A stretch of DNA of 64,000 nt from Linanthus parryae (GCA_023055425.1 JALGPY010000008.1:10302501-10366500), one strand, 5' to 3'; shown: positions 1 to 11,766, counted from the first letter of the stretch. The notes: generated from the letters alone by a model not told the origin. Translations and numbers: made by a program.

Positions 1-195
1 ACCTTGGGATCCGGGTTTTTTACCAGCTTTTTCCGGATCCCCTAAGCTCGAAGTACTGCTGTGTTTGAATGATACTTTCTCCCACCGTACCATGTGAGGA
101 GCCTGAACTCTGCTATGAACTACTTTCTGCAAATTGTCCGTAGTTACTAGATATTGAACTTCATTGGGCGACTCTAATATGTTGTAAGAATATTA

Positions 196-230
196 GGGCA
201 TAATATATAATTAACCAAGATATTGAACTT
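196..230 (+). promoter_or_regulatory. Upstream block shared by F-box paralogues
   Basis: An AT-rich block with the core AATTAACCAAGATATTGAACT precedes F-box gene 1. Recognisable relatives lie upstream of gene 4 (29337-29361), gene 5 (44178-44202) and gene 3 (20383-20407). Retention in four paralogues suggests either a duplicated promoter or a functional element. No known factor site is assigned. Function is inference. Confidence 0.45.
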
Positions 231-248
231 CTAAACCCTATTCTAAAC

Positions 249-256
249 TATATAAA
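249..256 (+). promoter_or_regulatory. Possible TATA box of F-box gene 1
   Basis: TATATAAA lies 33 bp upstream of the chosen ATG at 289. That spacing leaves almost no 5' leader, so transcription may start further upstream, or the leader may be very short. It is the best TATA match close to the gene. Confidence 0.35.
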
Positions 257-288
257 CTCTAGCAGTCTGTACGAATCTCCGTGCAAAG

Positions 289-1572
289 ATGGACCGTGGA
301 ATCGGAAAATGGAGGCGCAAGGAAGACAGTATCGGAGGCCAAAGCTCCCAGTATATCCCGGAAGAGATCATCCTCAAAATACTCCAAAAACTACCGATCA
401 AGTCTCGTGGACGATTCAGGTGCGTTTCTAAACAATGGTTTAAATGGATATCAGATGATAGTACTCGGAGATTAAAAGTTCTGGTCAGGGAAGAGACAAA
501 AGACATAATTGACGGTTCATCTTTTTCTTTCTTTTCAATGGATCAAAACATGAAGGAGACTTCATTAGCTGGAGGTGACGAATCCTGCCGGCCACATCCC
601 AATCCGTGCAGTATCATAACCGATTTGTCTATGTATGACTTGACACACCTCGCTCGGGACGACGATAATTTATATTCGGTCAGCTACTACCTAAGCCTTT
701 CTTCGTCACGAACACTCAATGAATGGTCTATGAATGAAATAACTGGTACAATCATGGGTTCGTGTAACGGGTTGGTCCTCATTAGGGAGAACTGTGATTT
801 GCTCCTGTGGAATCCATCGATCGGCTACTACAACAAAGTACTCTCCCACCACCACTTGTACTTTACGTATGCGTCGTTTGTTTCGGGGCTTTGCTTCGAC
901 TCGAATAGTGGCGAATACAAAGTCTTGATGGCTATGACTGACGCTTACCCCAAGTTGGTATTGGTGGGTAGTTTCAAAAGCAAGACATGGACTGAAGTCG
1001 ATTTCCCTCATCAAGTGGATTCAACAGGGCCGGTACTGAATGATCGTCTTCACTGGCTTGCACGCAAGGCAGACTATTCTTACCAAATCGTTTATTTCGT
1101 CCCCAAGAAGGACGAATTTGTGGATGTCCCGACCCCACAGCTTGACGGGCGATGCGGATTGTGCATTCTAGACGGATGTCTGTGCATGTTTCACAACGAC
1201 AGAGGTAAATTATTTGAGATATTGGTAATGAAAGAGTATGGCGTGAAAGAATCATGGGCTACCTTGCTCAAGATTGAACATGGAGTTGATTGTTACCACC
1301 ACTTGGAGCCACTGTTGTATACAGAGGACAAGGCAATGGTTCTAATTAAGACTCTGGATGTGGATGAGAAGTCCGCTATTAGTGCGTTTGATAGAAATGG
1401 GAAGTTCTGTTTTGATGTTAAGGTGTTATCCCATGGTGAATGGTTTGTATATACAACAATTGTTTACCAAGAGTCACTTGTCGGGCCAGTATGTTACGAT
1501 GATTGGGATGAGAGGCAGGATAGATGTGAGGCTATATACGCACAAAGAGTCAGGAGGCCGCATCTGGAATAG
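289..1572 (+). CDS. F-box / F-box-associated domain protein 1 (intact)
   Basis: Predicted 427-residue, intronless substrate receptor of an SCF (Skp1-Cullin-F-box) E3 ubiquitin ligase. The F-box is at about residues 22-60 (YIPEEIILKILQKLPIKSRG, then RFRCVSKQW). An FBA-type domain follows: GSCNGLVLI near residue 155, LLWNPSIGYY, GLCFDSNSGEYK, GSFKSKTWTEVDFP, LCILDGCLCM and LFEILVMKEYGVKESW. The C-terminus DDWDERQDRCEAIYAQRVRR matches that of F-box gene 2, so the 3' end looks complete. The ATG at 289 gives the N-terminal context MDRGI..., comparable with MDSG/MDCG/MEYC in the paralogues. The F-box carries SRGRF where most plant F-boxes have SLLRF. The degradation target is unknown. The gene is one of five in the cluster and lies on the same strand as the rest. 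Confidence 0.9.
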   Translation: MDRGIGKWRRKEDSIGGQSSQYIPEEIILKILQKLPIKSRGRFRCVSKQWFKWISDDSTRRLKVLVREETKDIIDGSSFSFFSMDQNMKETSLAGGDESCRPHPNPCSIITDLSMYDLTHLARDDDNLYSVSYYLSLSSSRTLNEWSMNEITGTIMGSCNGLVLIRENCDLLLWNPSIGYYNKVLSHHHLYFTYASFVSGLCFDSNSGEYKVLMAMTDAYPKLVLVGSFKSKTWTEVDFPHQVDSTGPVLNDRLHWLARKADYSYQIVYFVPKKDEFVDVPTPQLDGRCGLCILDGCLCMFHNDRGKLFEILVMKEYGVKESWATLLKIEHGVDCYHHLEPLLYTEDKAMVLIKTLDVDEKSAISAFDRNGKFCFDVKVLSHGEWFVYTTIVYQESLVGPVCYDDWDERQDRCEAIYAQRVRRPHLE

Positions 1573-2925
1573 TGTCGTCCTTTATTTGTTTCTTTTTCTT
1601 CTATTACTTGATAGTAGAGTTCAAATTGTTTTTCTATTTTGCCTAGCTAGTTGAACTTGATTTCGGTTAAATGTTTACCTTTAACATGTAGAAACTTCCG
1701 ATCATAAAGTTCAGTATTGATGTTACGTCATTCTATGGCGACACCGTGTTCCATTATTTGTATTTTTCTTCAATTATATTTCATCGTGGAGCTCGAATTG
1801 TTACTTCCATTTTCCTAGCTAGTTGAGCTTTTGTTGTGTTGGATGAATAGTTTGGTCATGAATTGAGCAATTGAAAAGCGATGTACCATATATAGTCTTG
1901 GATAGGGGTAATTATTGGACTGTTGGATGAATAGTTGAAATTTATCTGTATTTTTCTTCAATTGTTTTAGCCATGGACATTGCAGATTTTCAGGGTTCCC
2001 TGGTGAGAGTATAGTTTTGACAAAACTTTTTTGGGTTGTTGGAGAATGACTCTGATTTCCCTTCCTATTGGCTCGATGTGTTTTGTCCTAGTTTTGAAGA
2101 TCGTTCTCTTGGAGAACGCATTATATCTTTTCCAATTTCTTCTAGTCATCAAGGAAAATCCTCAATAACAATGGATTGGTCTTCTCATTGTTGGAAAAGC
2201 ACTCTCAGGGAAGGAGGTTAAAGGCTCCTCCAAGCTAGAGGCTCCTCCGGGCTATAATGGATCACAATTCCTCGGGTCATCTCTATGTATGATTGTCTCC
2301 CCTACTATGTCTCCTTGCTCTAGTGTTCTCTTTAAAGGACACGAAATTCGTTGTATTGACATGTTCATCAGGCAGTCGCGATGATGACCGTCCATATTAT
2401 TTAACAGGGCTTATTCGTAAAATATTCTTTTTGCACCTCCCCTTTAACCGCCAATCACTTGTTTGTCCTGAAGAGATTTCACCACGAGAGTTTGAAGTTT
2501 GTTTCAAGCATTGCTTCCCTATTCTCTTTTGGTCACCTTTCACGGTTTGACTTATCCTCGGTGGGGTTATACATGTTCATCCTCTGAAATACAATTTATT
2601 TGAAATATTTTTCCTTCTATAATATTTTTTCGGGATCTTTGGGCTCCCCCAAATTGAACTATGTTCGAGCAACAACCGATTGTCTTGCTTATGCTTATCA
2701 CAACAACTTTTCGTTTGCCGCGATCATTAATATCAATATTTTTTACGTCGACAGCTTCCCAGACCGATTTAAAATAGAACCACTTTGGCTTCCTTGCCTT
2801 CCTGCACTAGTGAGGAGTGGAACATAGATTGCTAGACAATAGATGGTTCGTTCAAACGACCCTTCACTTTGACGGATCTATTCGACTACGGAAAGGAGCT
2901 AGGGCAGAATTTTCAGGGACCATAA
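1573..2925. other. 3' flank with unrecognised decayed sequence, up to Copia-1
   Basis: AT-rich sequence. Stretches around 2036-2220, 2293-2550 and 2600-2827 are open for 60-85 codons, but I cannot match them to a family with confidence. FPSYWLDVF near 2060 is faintly reminiscent of plant transposon-encoded mobile-domain proteins. Similar unplaced sequence resumes at 15199 after Copia-1, so Copia-1 probably inserted into an already decaying sequence. Confidence 0.35.
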
Positions 2926-3165
2926 TATTAAGGAATGATCTCCTTATCTTTTCAATATTTGAATGATCTTCTTTTCATTTGAATATTGTATAGTTATTTG
3001 TTACGATCTTTAGAATATTGTATAGTTATTAGTCAAGATCTTTAGAATATTGTGTAGTTATCATTTTGATTAGCTACCATATCTTATCTCTTAGTGTACT
3101 ATATATTTGTAATCTCCTCTTGTAAATGATCATGCAAAATACAATCTTTCTTCATTCATTCTGTA
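2926..3165 (+). repeat. Copia-1 5' LTR
   Basis: A 240-bp LTR from TATTAAGGAATGATC to TTCATTCTGTA, followed directly by the tRNA-Met-type primer-binding site. The matching copy is at 14959-15198. It contains internal direct repeats of the type gatctttagaatattgt(a/g)tagttat. Confidence 0.95.
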
Positions 3166-3178
3166 TGGTATTAGAGCT
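3166..3178 (+). other. Copia-1 primer-binding site
   Basis: tggtattagagct directly follows the 5' LTR. It differs by one base from the usual copia site tggtatcagagc, which pairs with initiator tRNA-Met. Confidence 0.8.
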
Positions 3179-3209
3179 TTTGATCCTCAAAAACACCATC
3201 AAAACCACC

Positions 3210-4692
3210 ATGTCCTCTCTCCCCAAAACCCACAAATTCCACTCCGCCAACCCCCCTCCTCCACGCTCTAACGTCAATCTCGCGGCCCGACATCAAAACC
3301 ACAAACCCATACCTCCCAACTAAACCCGGCTCCTAACCCTTCCTCTTGGCTACTTGATAGTGGCGCTTCCCACCACGTCACAAACGACCTTGCAAATTTA
3401 TTCCTTCATACCCCCTATGACGGAACCGAGGAGCTCATCATTGGCGATGGTAAGGGTCTTCCTATTACTCATTTTGGCACTTGTTCTTTTTCATCTCTCA
3501 CAGTAAACAATATACTTGTTGTTCCCTCTATCTCTAAAAACATCATCTCTATTTCCCAACTTTGTCGTGATAACAATATCTCCGTCTCTTTTTTATCTAA
3601 CTCTTTTCTTTTGAAAGACCTTTCAACGGGGACAATCCTATTTCAAGGGAACCCTAATCATGGAGTCTATGAGCTCCAACGTGTCACCCCTTCCGCCTTC
3701 ACAAGCACCATCTCATCCCTCGAATGGCATCACCGTCTAGGCCATCCATCACGAAATATCTTTAGCCTTATCACGTCATCTAATAAAATCAAAGTTAGCC
3801 CTATCTCAATTTCAGACTGTAATTCTTGTTCTTGCAATAAAAGTCACAAACTCCCATTTTCTACCTCCTCTATTAGATCTTCCTCTCCTCTTGAATATGT
3901 CTACACCGACCTATGGTCTTCACCTGTCACTTCTCATGACAACTTCAAATATTATCTCATCTTTGTTGATCATTACTCAAAATATATCTGGCTATATAAC
4001 CTCAAAAACAAATCCGACACAAAACAAATCTTTATTCGCTTCAAAGCACTCGTTGAAAAATACTTTCAACTTCCTCTTAAAACACTCTACTCCGACAATG
4101 GAGGTGAATACCTAGCTCTCCAAAAGTATCTAACCATCGATGGTGTCTCTCATCTCACAACACCTCCTCACACCCCCCAACACAACGGCTACTCCGAACG
4201 CCGCCACCGACACATTGTTGAAACCCTCCTTTCTCTTCTATCACATGCCAACATGCCTCTTAAATACTGGTCCAATGCCGCCTCTACCGCTGCCTACCTC
4301 ATAAATCGCCTTCCCACACCTACTCTAAACAACGTCTCTCCCTTCTTCAAACTTTTTGGTCATCATCCAAACTATACCAAGCTGCGCAGCTTCGGTTGCC
4401 TATGCTACCCATGGCTAAAACCATACACCACCCACAAACTACAACCAAAATCCACTCCTTGTGTCTTCATTGGATACTCCCCCACTCAAAGTGCGTACTA
4501 CTGTCTCGATCCTAAAACCAACCGCATCTACGTCTCTCGCCACGTCCAGTTTAATGAGTCGGTCTTCCCCTTTGCCGCAACAACCACAAACACACCCAAT
4601 ACCACCACTCTTCTTGATCAGTGGGCACCCCTATCCATCCTCACACTTCCCCCTCTCCTACCTCATCCCGACCCCCCCGCACACACCCCCTC
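3210..4692 (+). pseudogene. Copia-1 gag remnant, protease and integrase (5' part of pol)
   Basis: A short N-terminus (MSSLPKTHKFHSA...) at 3210 is followed after about 30 residues by a frame change into the linker before protease; the gag capsid domain and zinc knuckle are missing. From about 3290 the frame is open: aspartic protease SWLLDSGASHHVT at 3344-3382, the integrase zinc-binding region WHHRLGHPS...CNSCSCNKSHKLPF, then the integrase core with YVYTDLW, YSDNGGEY and the catalytic-Glu region TPQHNGYSERRHRHIVE. The frame is interrupted at 4692 by the nested element and resumes at 13203. Without gag the element cannot make its own particles and would need help in trans. Confidence 0.85.
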
Positions 4693-6121
4693 TGTAGGGT
4701 TTTGATTCATGGATCGCGCAACGGAAGCATAATCAAACAAATAACCATGCAAAACCCTCCAAGGATCACAAGTCTAGATGCATAACGATAGTAAAGGTAA
4801 GAAATCATAAACACACCTTTGGGTTCTCCTTGATGACTTCAAACGCGAATAATGTCACGTTCTCTATAGTTGATCCACGCATAGAGTTGATCCTAGATCT
4901 CCCAAACTCCTTGGTGCTAGCCCGGATTAGGAAGAGGATGAAGGAATCACGCAAAACGAGACAAAAGAGGGGCTTCGGCCCTCTTTTGGCCGACGGGGTG
5001 AGGGCGGCGGCAAGGGGTCGGGTCGGCCTCCTTGTTGCTTGCTCTCTCTCCTTTTGTTCTCTCCCACTCTTGTTATGTTCACTAATGAGCATAAGTTATG
5101 AGGAAGGAAGGAAGGAGGGTCCTTTATATAGTCCAACAACTCCTTGTTAACTACCTAAAGGACTTTTTCTAGTCCAACTAGAATTCAATTTAGTCCCTTC
5201 CTTGCAAATTAGTCCCTACTAAGTTTGCAAGTTTTGCAAAGTGATCCTTCTAATTAATTAATCCAATTAATTAATTCCCAAATCTAGTTCAACTCTATAT
5301 AGCGTGTGACCCCATAGGTTCTATCTAGTTGGTAGCAACTATTTGCTAATATGGAGCGGTTTCTAGCAAAACATCCATTCTAGCCAACTAATAGAATAGT
5401 CATCTTGACAACCTTTGTACAAGTAATTGTCTCATCCCTTTGCCTCCATATTCGGATTGGACACGAGACATACAAGTCACACTTGTATATCCAATCCATA
5501 GTTTCTCGATCCATGGGAATAGCCTTATTCGTGCAAATAACATCAATATCCTATATTGATTTATTTGAGTCTGGCCAGACATTCTATAAGCACTATCCCT
5601 CGAGTGGCCTAGGATATTTTCTCCCGTTATGTGGGAGGGGCAAATCCTCTCTACGTCCTCTACGATCTCTAAGCTTGCTTCTCATTGTATCCAGTACACG
5701 CCTTTATAACTACCCAGTTACGGTGTAGCGTTTAACGCTACCAAGATCACAATGATCCACAACTAGAATATCTAGTGACTTCAAGTCTAAGGATGACAAT
5801 ACCATTGCACCGCGAGAAGCACTTGTGACTCAACATAACACGTATGTAGCCTTCTCGGAGATGGGTCAATCCAGTGCAACATTCCGTAATGCACACCTAT
5901 GTGTTGGATCGTGATATCTCCATATCAATCCAACCCCATACTAGTCTATAGATGATTGTCCCATTAATCATTATACTTGACTAGGGATATTTAAGATAAA
6001 CAACACAATTGTAAATCTAAGGACTTCATTATATTAAATATCCAATAAATAATAAATGAATTTTCTAGCCATATACAAATTCATACTAAACTAGATTGCC
6101 TCTAGGGCATCTATTCCAACA
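4693..6121 (-). repeat. Nested copia 3' LTR (left copy)
   Basis: A 1429-bp LTR from tgtagggttttgattc to gcatctattccaaca on the + strand. It is near identical to 11768-13197 and clearly related to the solo LTR at 24411-25850. The 16-codon and longer open stretches inside it have no recognisable protein content. Confidence 0.95.
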
Positions 6122-6136
6122 GTCTCCCACTTGCAC
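6122..6136 (-). other. Nested copia polypurine tract
   Basis: On the minus strand, gtgcaagtgggagac immediately precedes the 3' LTR. This is the expected position and composition for the plus-strand primer. Confidence 0.7.
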
Positions 6137-7062
6137 TAGAGCCAATCTGGCGCATCTCGTATGCCCATACTCCTAGTGTGCCCTTCATGCTTCCAATGAG
6201 TGAGAGGCTTCGTAAGCGGGTCTGGCAGATTATCATCTGTAGGAATCTTGCATATCCGAACGTCTCCTCTATCGATAATATCTCGAATCAGATGAAACTT
6301 CCTGAGCACATGCTTGGACTTCTGGTGCGATCTGGGTTCCTTTGATTGCGCAATCGCCCCAGTGTTGTCACAGAACAACTCTACTGGATCCGCAATACTA
6401 GGCACCACACCAAGTTCAGAAACAAACTTTCTGATCCAAACAGCCTCCTTTGCTGCGCCATTTGCAGCAATGTACTCAGCCTCTGTTGTAGAATCTGCTA
6501 CCGTCTCTTGCTTGGAACTCTTCCAGCTCACCGCTGCTCCATTCAGGCAAAAAACATATCCCGATTGTGATCTAAAGTCATCTCTGTCGGTTTGGAAGCT
6601 TGCATCAGTGTAACCCCTTACACGCAACTCTTCTTCACCGCCAAATATCAAGAAAGCATCCTTAGTTCTTCTCAAGTACTTTAGGATGTTCTTGACAGCA
6701 ATTCAGTGACTCTCACCCGGATTGGATTGGTATCTGCTTGTCATACTCAAGGCATATGACACATCTGGTCTAGTACATAACATGGTGTACATGATAGATC
6801 CTATGGCCGAGGCATAGGGAATTCTACTCATGCGTTCCTTCTCAATCTCATTGGAAGGACAACCACTCTTCGAAAGAGTGATTCCATGTGACATGGGCAA
6901 GAATCCCTTCTTGGAATCTTGCATGTTGAACCGTTTCAACACCTTGTCAATATATGTACTTTGACTTAGGCCTAGCAAACTTTTAGATCTATCTAGATCT
7001 TTATACCAAGTATATGGGCTGCTTCCCCTAAGTCCTTCTTTGAGAAACACTTTCCTAGCCAA
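6136..7062 (-). pseudogene. Nested copia: C-terminal RT and RNase H
   Basis: Reads through 7062-6703 (KSLLGLSQSTYIDKVLKRF, then SAIGSIMYTMLCTRPD), then an in-frame TGA at about 6703-6705 where a Trp (HW-I) is expected, then 6675-6136. The RNase H part shows GYTDASFQ, SWKSSKQ, STTEAEYIA, LFCDNTGAI and the terminal [11 protein letters not shown] PDPLTKPL motif. The stop looks like a single TGG-to-TGA change. A frameshift near 7000 separates it from the upstream RT frame. Confidence 0.85.
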
Positions 7063-7801
7063 TCTTTCACAGATTGCAGCATGGGAATGTCGTTTCCAAT
7101 GAGTAGTATGTCATCCACATACAAGACCAGAAAAGCTACAGAGCTCCCACTAACCTTCTTGTAGACAGAAGACTCATCTTCGTTTCTGATGAAGCCAAAC
7201 TCTGTGACCACTTCATCAAAACGTCGATTCCAACTCCTAGAAGCTTGCTTCAATCCATAAATGGATCGTTGCAGCTTACAGACTTTGTTGGCTTGCTTTG
7301 GATCCTCAAAACCCTCCGGCTGTATCATATACACGTCCTCGAGGAGATTCCCATAAAGGAATGCTGTTTTGACATCCATCTGCCAAATCTCATAGTCGTA
7401 GTATGCTGCAATTGCAAGTAGGATTCGGATGGATTTGGTCATAGCGACTGGTGAAAAGGTTTCATCATAGTCAATACCATGAATCTGTCTGAATCCTTTA
7501 GCCACCAGTCGGCCCTTATAGGTAATCACATTACCATCTATGTCGATCTTCTTCTTGAAGACCCACTTGCACCCTATGGGCCGCGCCCCATCGGTGGTTC
7601 CACCAAAGTCCATACTTTGTTGGTATACATGGATTCCATCTCGGATCTCATGGCTTCCAGCCACTTCTGAGAGTCTGGGCCATTCATGGCCTCCTCATAG
7701 GTAGTAGGATCATCATCTATGAGCATCGTGTCACCGGAATCGGTTACGAGAAGTCCATACCTCTCAGGTTCCTGGCGCACTCTACTAGATATATGAAACT
7801 C
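6993..7801 (-). pseudogene. Nested copia: reverse transcriptase N-terminal part
   Basis: After the stop at 7802 the same frame continues (RVRQEPERYGLL...SEMESMYTNKVWTLVEPP) to about 7600. A frameshift then leads into the RT core: GCKWVFKKK, KGRLVAKGFRQ, DYDETFSPVA, QMDVKTAFLYG, SIYGLKQASRSW and the catalytic box LYVDDILL. The YVDD catalytic residues are present, but the frame is lost twice, so no single product is expected. Confidence 0.85.
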
Positions 7802-10081
7802 TTATGTTACTTGAACAGGTGGCTCCACAACTGCTTGTGATTCCTGTTCATGTTCCATAATCGGTTCAGTGATTTGTGGTTCTTGAACTTCTTCAAGTTC
7901 TACATTCCTCCCACTTGCTTCTTTAGAGACAAATTCTCTTTCTAGAAACACGCCGGTCCGAGCAACAAACACTTTGTTCTCGGTTGGATTGTAGAAGTAG
8001 TATCCCTTAGTTTCCTTAGGGTACCCCACAAACTTGCACTTATCCGATTTCGGCCCTAGCTTGTCTGATTGTAAACGTTTTACATAGACATCGCAGCCCC
8101 AAATCCTCATGAACGACAGTGTGGGACGCCTCCCACTCCACATCTCATATGGTGTCTTCATGACTGATTTAGATGGAACACGGTTAATGGTGAAAGCTGC
8201 ACTTAATAGAGCGTAGCCCCAAAATGATAATGGAAGATCGGTTTGACACATCATATATCGAACCATATCCAATAGGGTTCGATTCCTCCTCTCGGACACG
8301 CCATTCAATTGTGGCGTTCCGGGTGGAGTGAGTTGGGACACGATCCCACACTCTCTAAGATAGTCGTCAAACTCTTGGCTCAAGTATTCTCCTCCACGAT
8401 CCGATCGTAGAGCCTTGATACTTTTGCCAAGTTGCTTCTCTACTTGATTCTTGAATTCTTTGAACACTTCAAAGGATTCGGATTTTGCCCTCATAAGGTA
8501 CACAAATCCATATCTACTGTAATCATCAGTAAATGTAATGAAGTAGACATAACCACCCCTGGCAGGCGTGGCAAATGGCCCACACACATCGGTATGTATG
8601 AGCGCCAATTGCTCATTAGTCCTTTCACCTTTCTTATTGAAAGGGGACTTTGTCATTTTTCCCAATAAACAAGCCTCACATGTCTCAAATGATTCAAAAT
8701 CAAATGAGTCTAGTAATCCATCCTTATGGAGTCTAGATACACGTTTCTCATTTTTATGGCCTAAACGACAATGCCATAAATAAGCAGGATTTAAATCATT
8801 TATTTTAATCCGCTTGGTATTAATGTTGTAGACAGGATTGCTTAGATCAAGGACATAAAGTCCATTAAATAATTGCGCACTAAAATAGTGAATATTATTC
8901 AAATAAAAGGAACAACAATTGTTCTTTATTGAAATAATAAAACCATCCTTGTCCAAACAAGAAATAGAAATAATGTTTCTGCTCATAGCAGGCACAAAAT
9001 AGCAATTATTTAATTCTAAAACTAATCCTGAAGGCAGAGATAGCTCGCACACGCCTATGGCCAACGCAGCAACCTTTGCTCCATTCCCAACGCGCAGATC
9101 TACCTCCCCTTTAGCCAATCTTTTACTTCTCTTTAGATCCTGCATATTTCGACAAATATGAGATCCACATCCAGTATCTAATACCCATGATGTAGAGACA
9201 GTTAAATTGACATCTACAAAAAAAATACCTGGTGGTGGTGGAATCACTATTCCAAGCCTCTTGTCCTCCAGATATTTTGGGCAGTTCCTCCTCCAGTGTC
9301 CAGGCTGACTACAGTAGTGACATTCACCCTTCGTCACGACCTTGGCAATGCCACCAACAGGCTTAAGGGCTTGTTCCTTGGACTTGGCAACTGACTTGCC
9401 TTTGCCCTTGGAGGAAGAGGCAAACCTTTTGCCCTTTCCTTTCTGTACCATCATTATGGCTTTGCCCTTACCCTTGTTGATGCTCTGTTCAGCCGTCCTC
9501 AACATGTTGAGCAAATCTGGCAGTGGTTTAACGATCTCGTTCATGTTATAGTTCATAATGAACTGTCCATAACTCTCGGGCAACGATTGCAACACGAGAT
9601 CGGTTGCCAACTCTTGGCCGACCGGGAACCCAAGCCGGGCGAGATTCTCCAAGTACCCGATCATTCGGAGTACATGGGGTCCCACCGGGTTCCCTTCTGC
9701 CAGATGACATTTGAACAGTGCCTTTGAGACCTCATACCTTTCTACCCTCGCCTGCTCTTGGAAGAGCTGCTTTAGATGTTCGATCATATCGACTGCATTC
9801 ATGTTTTCGTGTTGCTTCTGAAGCTCAGAAGTCATGGTGCAAAGCATAAGGCAGGCCGCATCATTAGCGTCATCAACACGCTTTTGATACGCCTTTAAGG
9901 CAGCAGGTGTCTGGTTCTCTGGACCTTCTGGAACATGCTCCTCTATTGCGTACAGTTTCTTCTCTTGCTTGAGAATAATTCTCAATTTTCTGTACCAATC
10001 AAGAAAGTTGGTTCCAGAGAGCTTGTCCTTCTCAAGGACAGATCGTAAAGAATGTTGTGAACTCGATGAGTTGTTCGCCAT
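7802..10081 (-). CDS. Nested copia gag, protease and integrase frame
   Basis: Open for about 760 codons from the ATG at 10081 (MANNSSSSQHSLRSVL). Gag starts with a UBN2-type region (GTNFLDWYRKLRIIL). A zinc knuckle CHYCSQPGHWRRNC follows (CX2CX4HX4C), then protease WVLDTGCGSHIC, integrase zinc-binding WHCRLGHKNEKR...CEACLLGKMTKSPF, and integrase core with HTDVCGPF, LRSDRGGEYLS and GTPQLNGVSERRNRT. It ends at a premature TAA (7802) before RT. The encoded part would be sufficient for particle formation and integration if expressed, but RT is in separate broken frames. Confidence 0.9.
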   Translation of the reverse strand: MANNSSSSQHSLRSVLEKDKLSGTNFLDWYRKLRIILKQEKKLYAIEEHVPEGPENQTPAALKAYQKRVDDANDAACLMLCTMTSELQKQHENMNAVDMIEHLKQLFQEQARVERYEVSKALFKCHLAEGNPVGPHVLRMIGYLENLARLGFPVGQELATDLVLQSLPESYGQFIMNYNMNEIVKPLPDLLNMLRTAEQSINKGKGKAIMMVQKGKGKRFASSSKGKGKSVAKSKEQALKPVGGIAKVVTKGECHYCSQPGHWRRNCPKYLEDKRLGIVIPPPPGIFFVDVNLTVSTSWVLDTGCGSHICRNMQDLKRSKRLAKGEVDLRVGNGAKVAALAIGVCELSLPSGLVLELNNCYFVPAMSRNIISISCLDKDGFIISIKNNCCSFYLNNIHYFSAQLFNGLYVLDLSNPVYNINTKRIKINDLNPAYLWHCRLGHKNEKRVSRLHKDGLLDSFDFESFETCEACLLGKMTKSPFNKKGERTNEQLALIHTDVCGPFATPARGGYVYFITFTDDYSRYGFVYLMRAKSESFEVFKEFKNQVEKQLGKSIKALRSDRGGEYLSQEFDDYLRECGIVSQLTPPGTPQLNGVSERRNRTLLDMVRYMMCQTDLPLSFWGYALLSAAFTINRVPSKSVMKTPYEMWSGRRPTLSFMRIWGCDVYVKRLQSDKLGPKSDKCKFVGYPKETKGYYFYNPTENKVFVARTGVFLEREFVSKEASGRNVELEEVQEPQITEPIMEHEQESQAVVEPPVQVT

Positions 10082-11753
10082 TTGGAATTCTACAAAAAGG
10101 AAAATACGCAAGTTTTAGTATTTGTGAATTTTTTTTTACTATATTTAATAATGGCTAGTTTATTAAATATAGCTCCCACTATTTTTCTACGGATTAATAA
10201 CCCTCAAGATATTAATGCGGAAAATATCTTTATATTTTCTAGTGGGCCAAGATCCATCTATCATCTCCTTATGAGCTTGCTTTGGCAAGTCACCCATAAC
10301 TTGACTACTTTAGGTAGGAACAATTCCAATTGCATCCCATATGCAACTCTTGGTTCAATCGGGCAAATAACTCCTTATTTATCCATCCATATGGATAATC
10401 CCAATTGATTGCCTCTAGGTTTCTTAATCAAATTAATAGCCTAGTTGTGTTCAACCTCTTATCTAAACAATTGCACATTGTTACGTGCCATCGCATTCCA
10501 TCATTATGAACCAAGTCGCCATGCTTTGGCACGCACGAACTTGATAAATAATGATGATAATGAGTGTTTAAATAACGAGAAGGCAAGAACACAATATTTA
10601 AAATTTGAGGGATTCTAAATTCAATTTTTAATTGTTTTGTTGATCAATATCAACTAATCTATCTATTTGAGTTTGGGCACAACTCCAAATAATAGATCCG
10701 GGTTGTCTAATTATCTTATTATCCTAATTGCATGCATCATCCATACACCAACCACACAAATAATAAGACAATAAATAAACAACCACATAACAGAAATTAA
10801 ACGTGATGTGGATATGGCCTTTTCTAGACTAAGATAATTCCAAGCCAATGGAATTATCTATGAACCCTAAGCAAACACATCTCCATGCGTCTTGATCTTT
10901 TGGTCCATCCTTCATAGTCTTGTGGATTGCTCCATGCTCCATGCTCCATCTTTTGTGGCTTCTTTGGTTTTGGGCTTCTTTTCTCCAATCTTGGCTAACA
11001 ATCTACTTTATCTAGTACTAACTAATATCTATACTAAATAAAACAAATCTCACAAGTTGAGAAAAAAAATGGCACGCAGGCCATAAAACCCTAATTAATT
11101 ATTACAATTAATTGATCAGCTCGCAGGCCGTAAAACCAAACCACAAAATTAAACATCCACATCAAACCACATCCTAAGGCCATATCCAATCACCATGCGA
11201 TTTGCACATAAACAGTTAAAATCCAATTTTAACGCGCTTGGTCAATTTTAATTGATTTTAGGATTTCTAGGGTTAAAACGGTCCATGGGCCCAACAATCC
11301 AATTGCCCGGGCCCATTAAAGTGAACCACAAGGCCCTAGGGCCGGCCCGGCCCAAAACCCGCAAGCTAGGCCCGCGGGTTAGGGCCGCCCGGCCCCTTAG
11401 GGCGGCCAAGCTTGGGCGGCAAGCAAGGGGGGCGGTCCCTAGGGGGGCCGAACCTCCTCTTGGGGGTTGTTTCCAAAACAACTCCCTTGCTTGGAGCCCA
11501 AGTTTGGTTGTTTCCTTGTTTTGGGAGATTTCCTTCTTCCCCAAGGATGCCCAAACCCTAGATCTAAGATCCTAAAATTTCTCAAACTCACCAATTCATG
11601 CATCCAATGCAAAAATTGGATCTTGTTATGAGTAATTATTGACAAATTGCATCCCATGCTTGATTTGTCTTGTTTTACGCGATAAACAATCAAATTAAGG
11701 TGTAAAACAACAAGAATGTAACACATAAACCACGTTTATGCTCTATGACCTGT
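10082..11753 (-). other. Untranslated leader of the nested copia
   Basis: A 1.7-kb stretch between the primer-binding site and gag with no convincing coding sequence. It is AT-rich except for a GC-rich block at about 11280-11480 with repeated ggcccggcc-type motifs. Long leaders are usual in large copia elements. Confidence 0.6.
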
Positions 11754-11766
11754 GGCTCTGATACCA
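11754..11766 (-). other. Nested copia primer-binding site
   Basis: The + strand ggctctgatacca is tggtatcagagcc on the element strand, complementary to the 3' end of initiator tRNA-Met. It is one base from the LTR, as usual for copia. Confidence 0.9.

Noticed and set aside
706..1255. Open frames on the minus strand across F-box gene 1
   Set aside because: They mirror the codons of the + strand gene, have no family resemblance and no independent start context. The same applies to minus-strand frames over genes 2 and 4.
4830..5150. Frames of about 100 codons inside the nested copia LTRs (and again at 11905-12225)
   Set aside because: They repeat because the LTR repeats; LTRs are not coding in copia elements and the products resemble nothing known.
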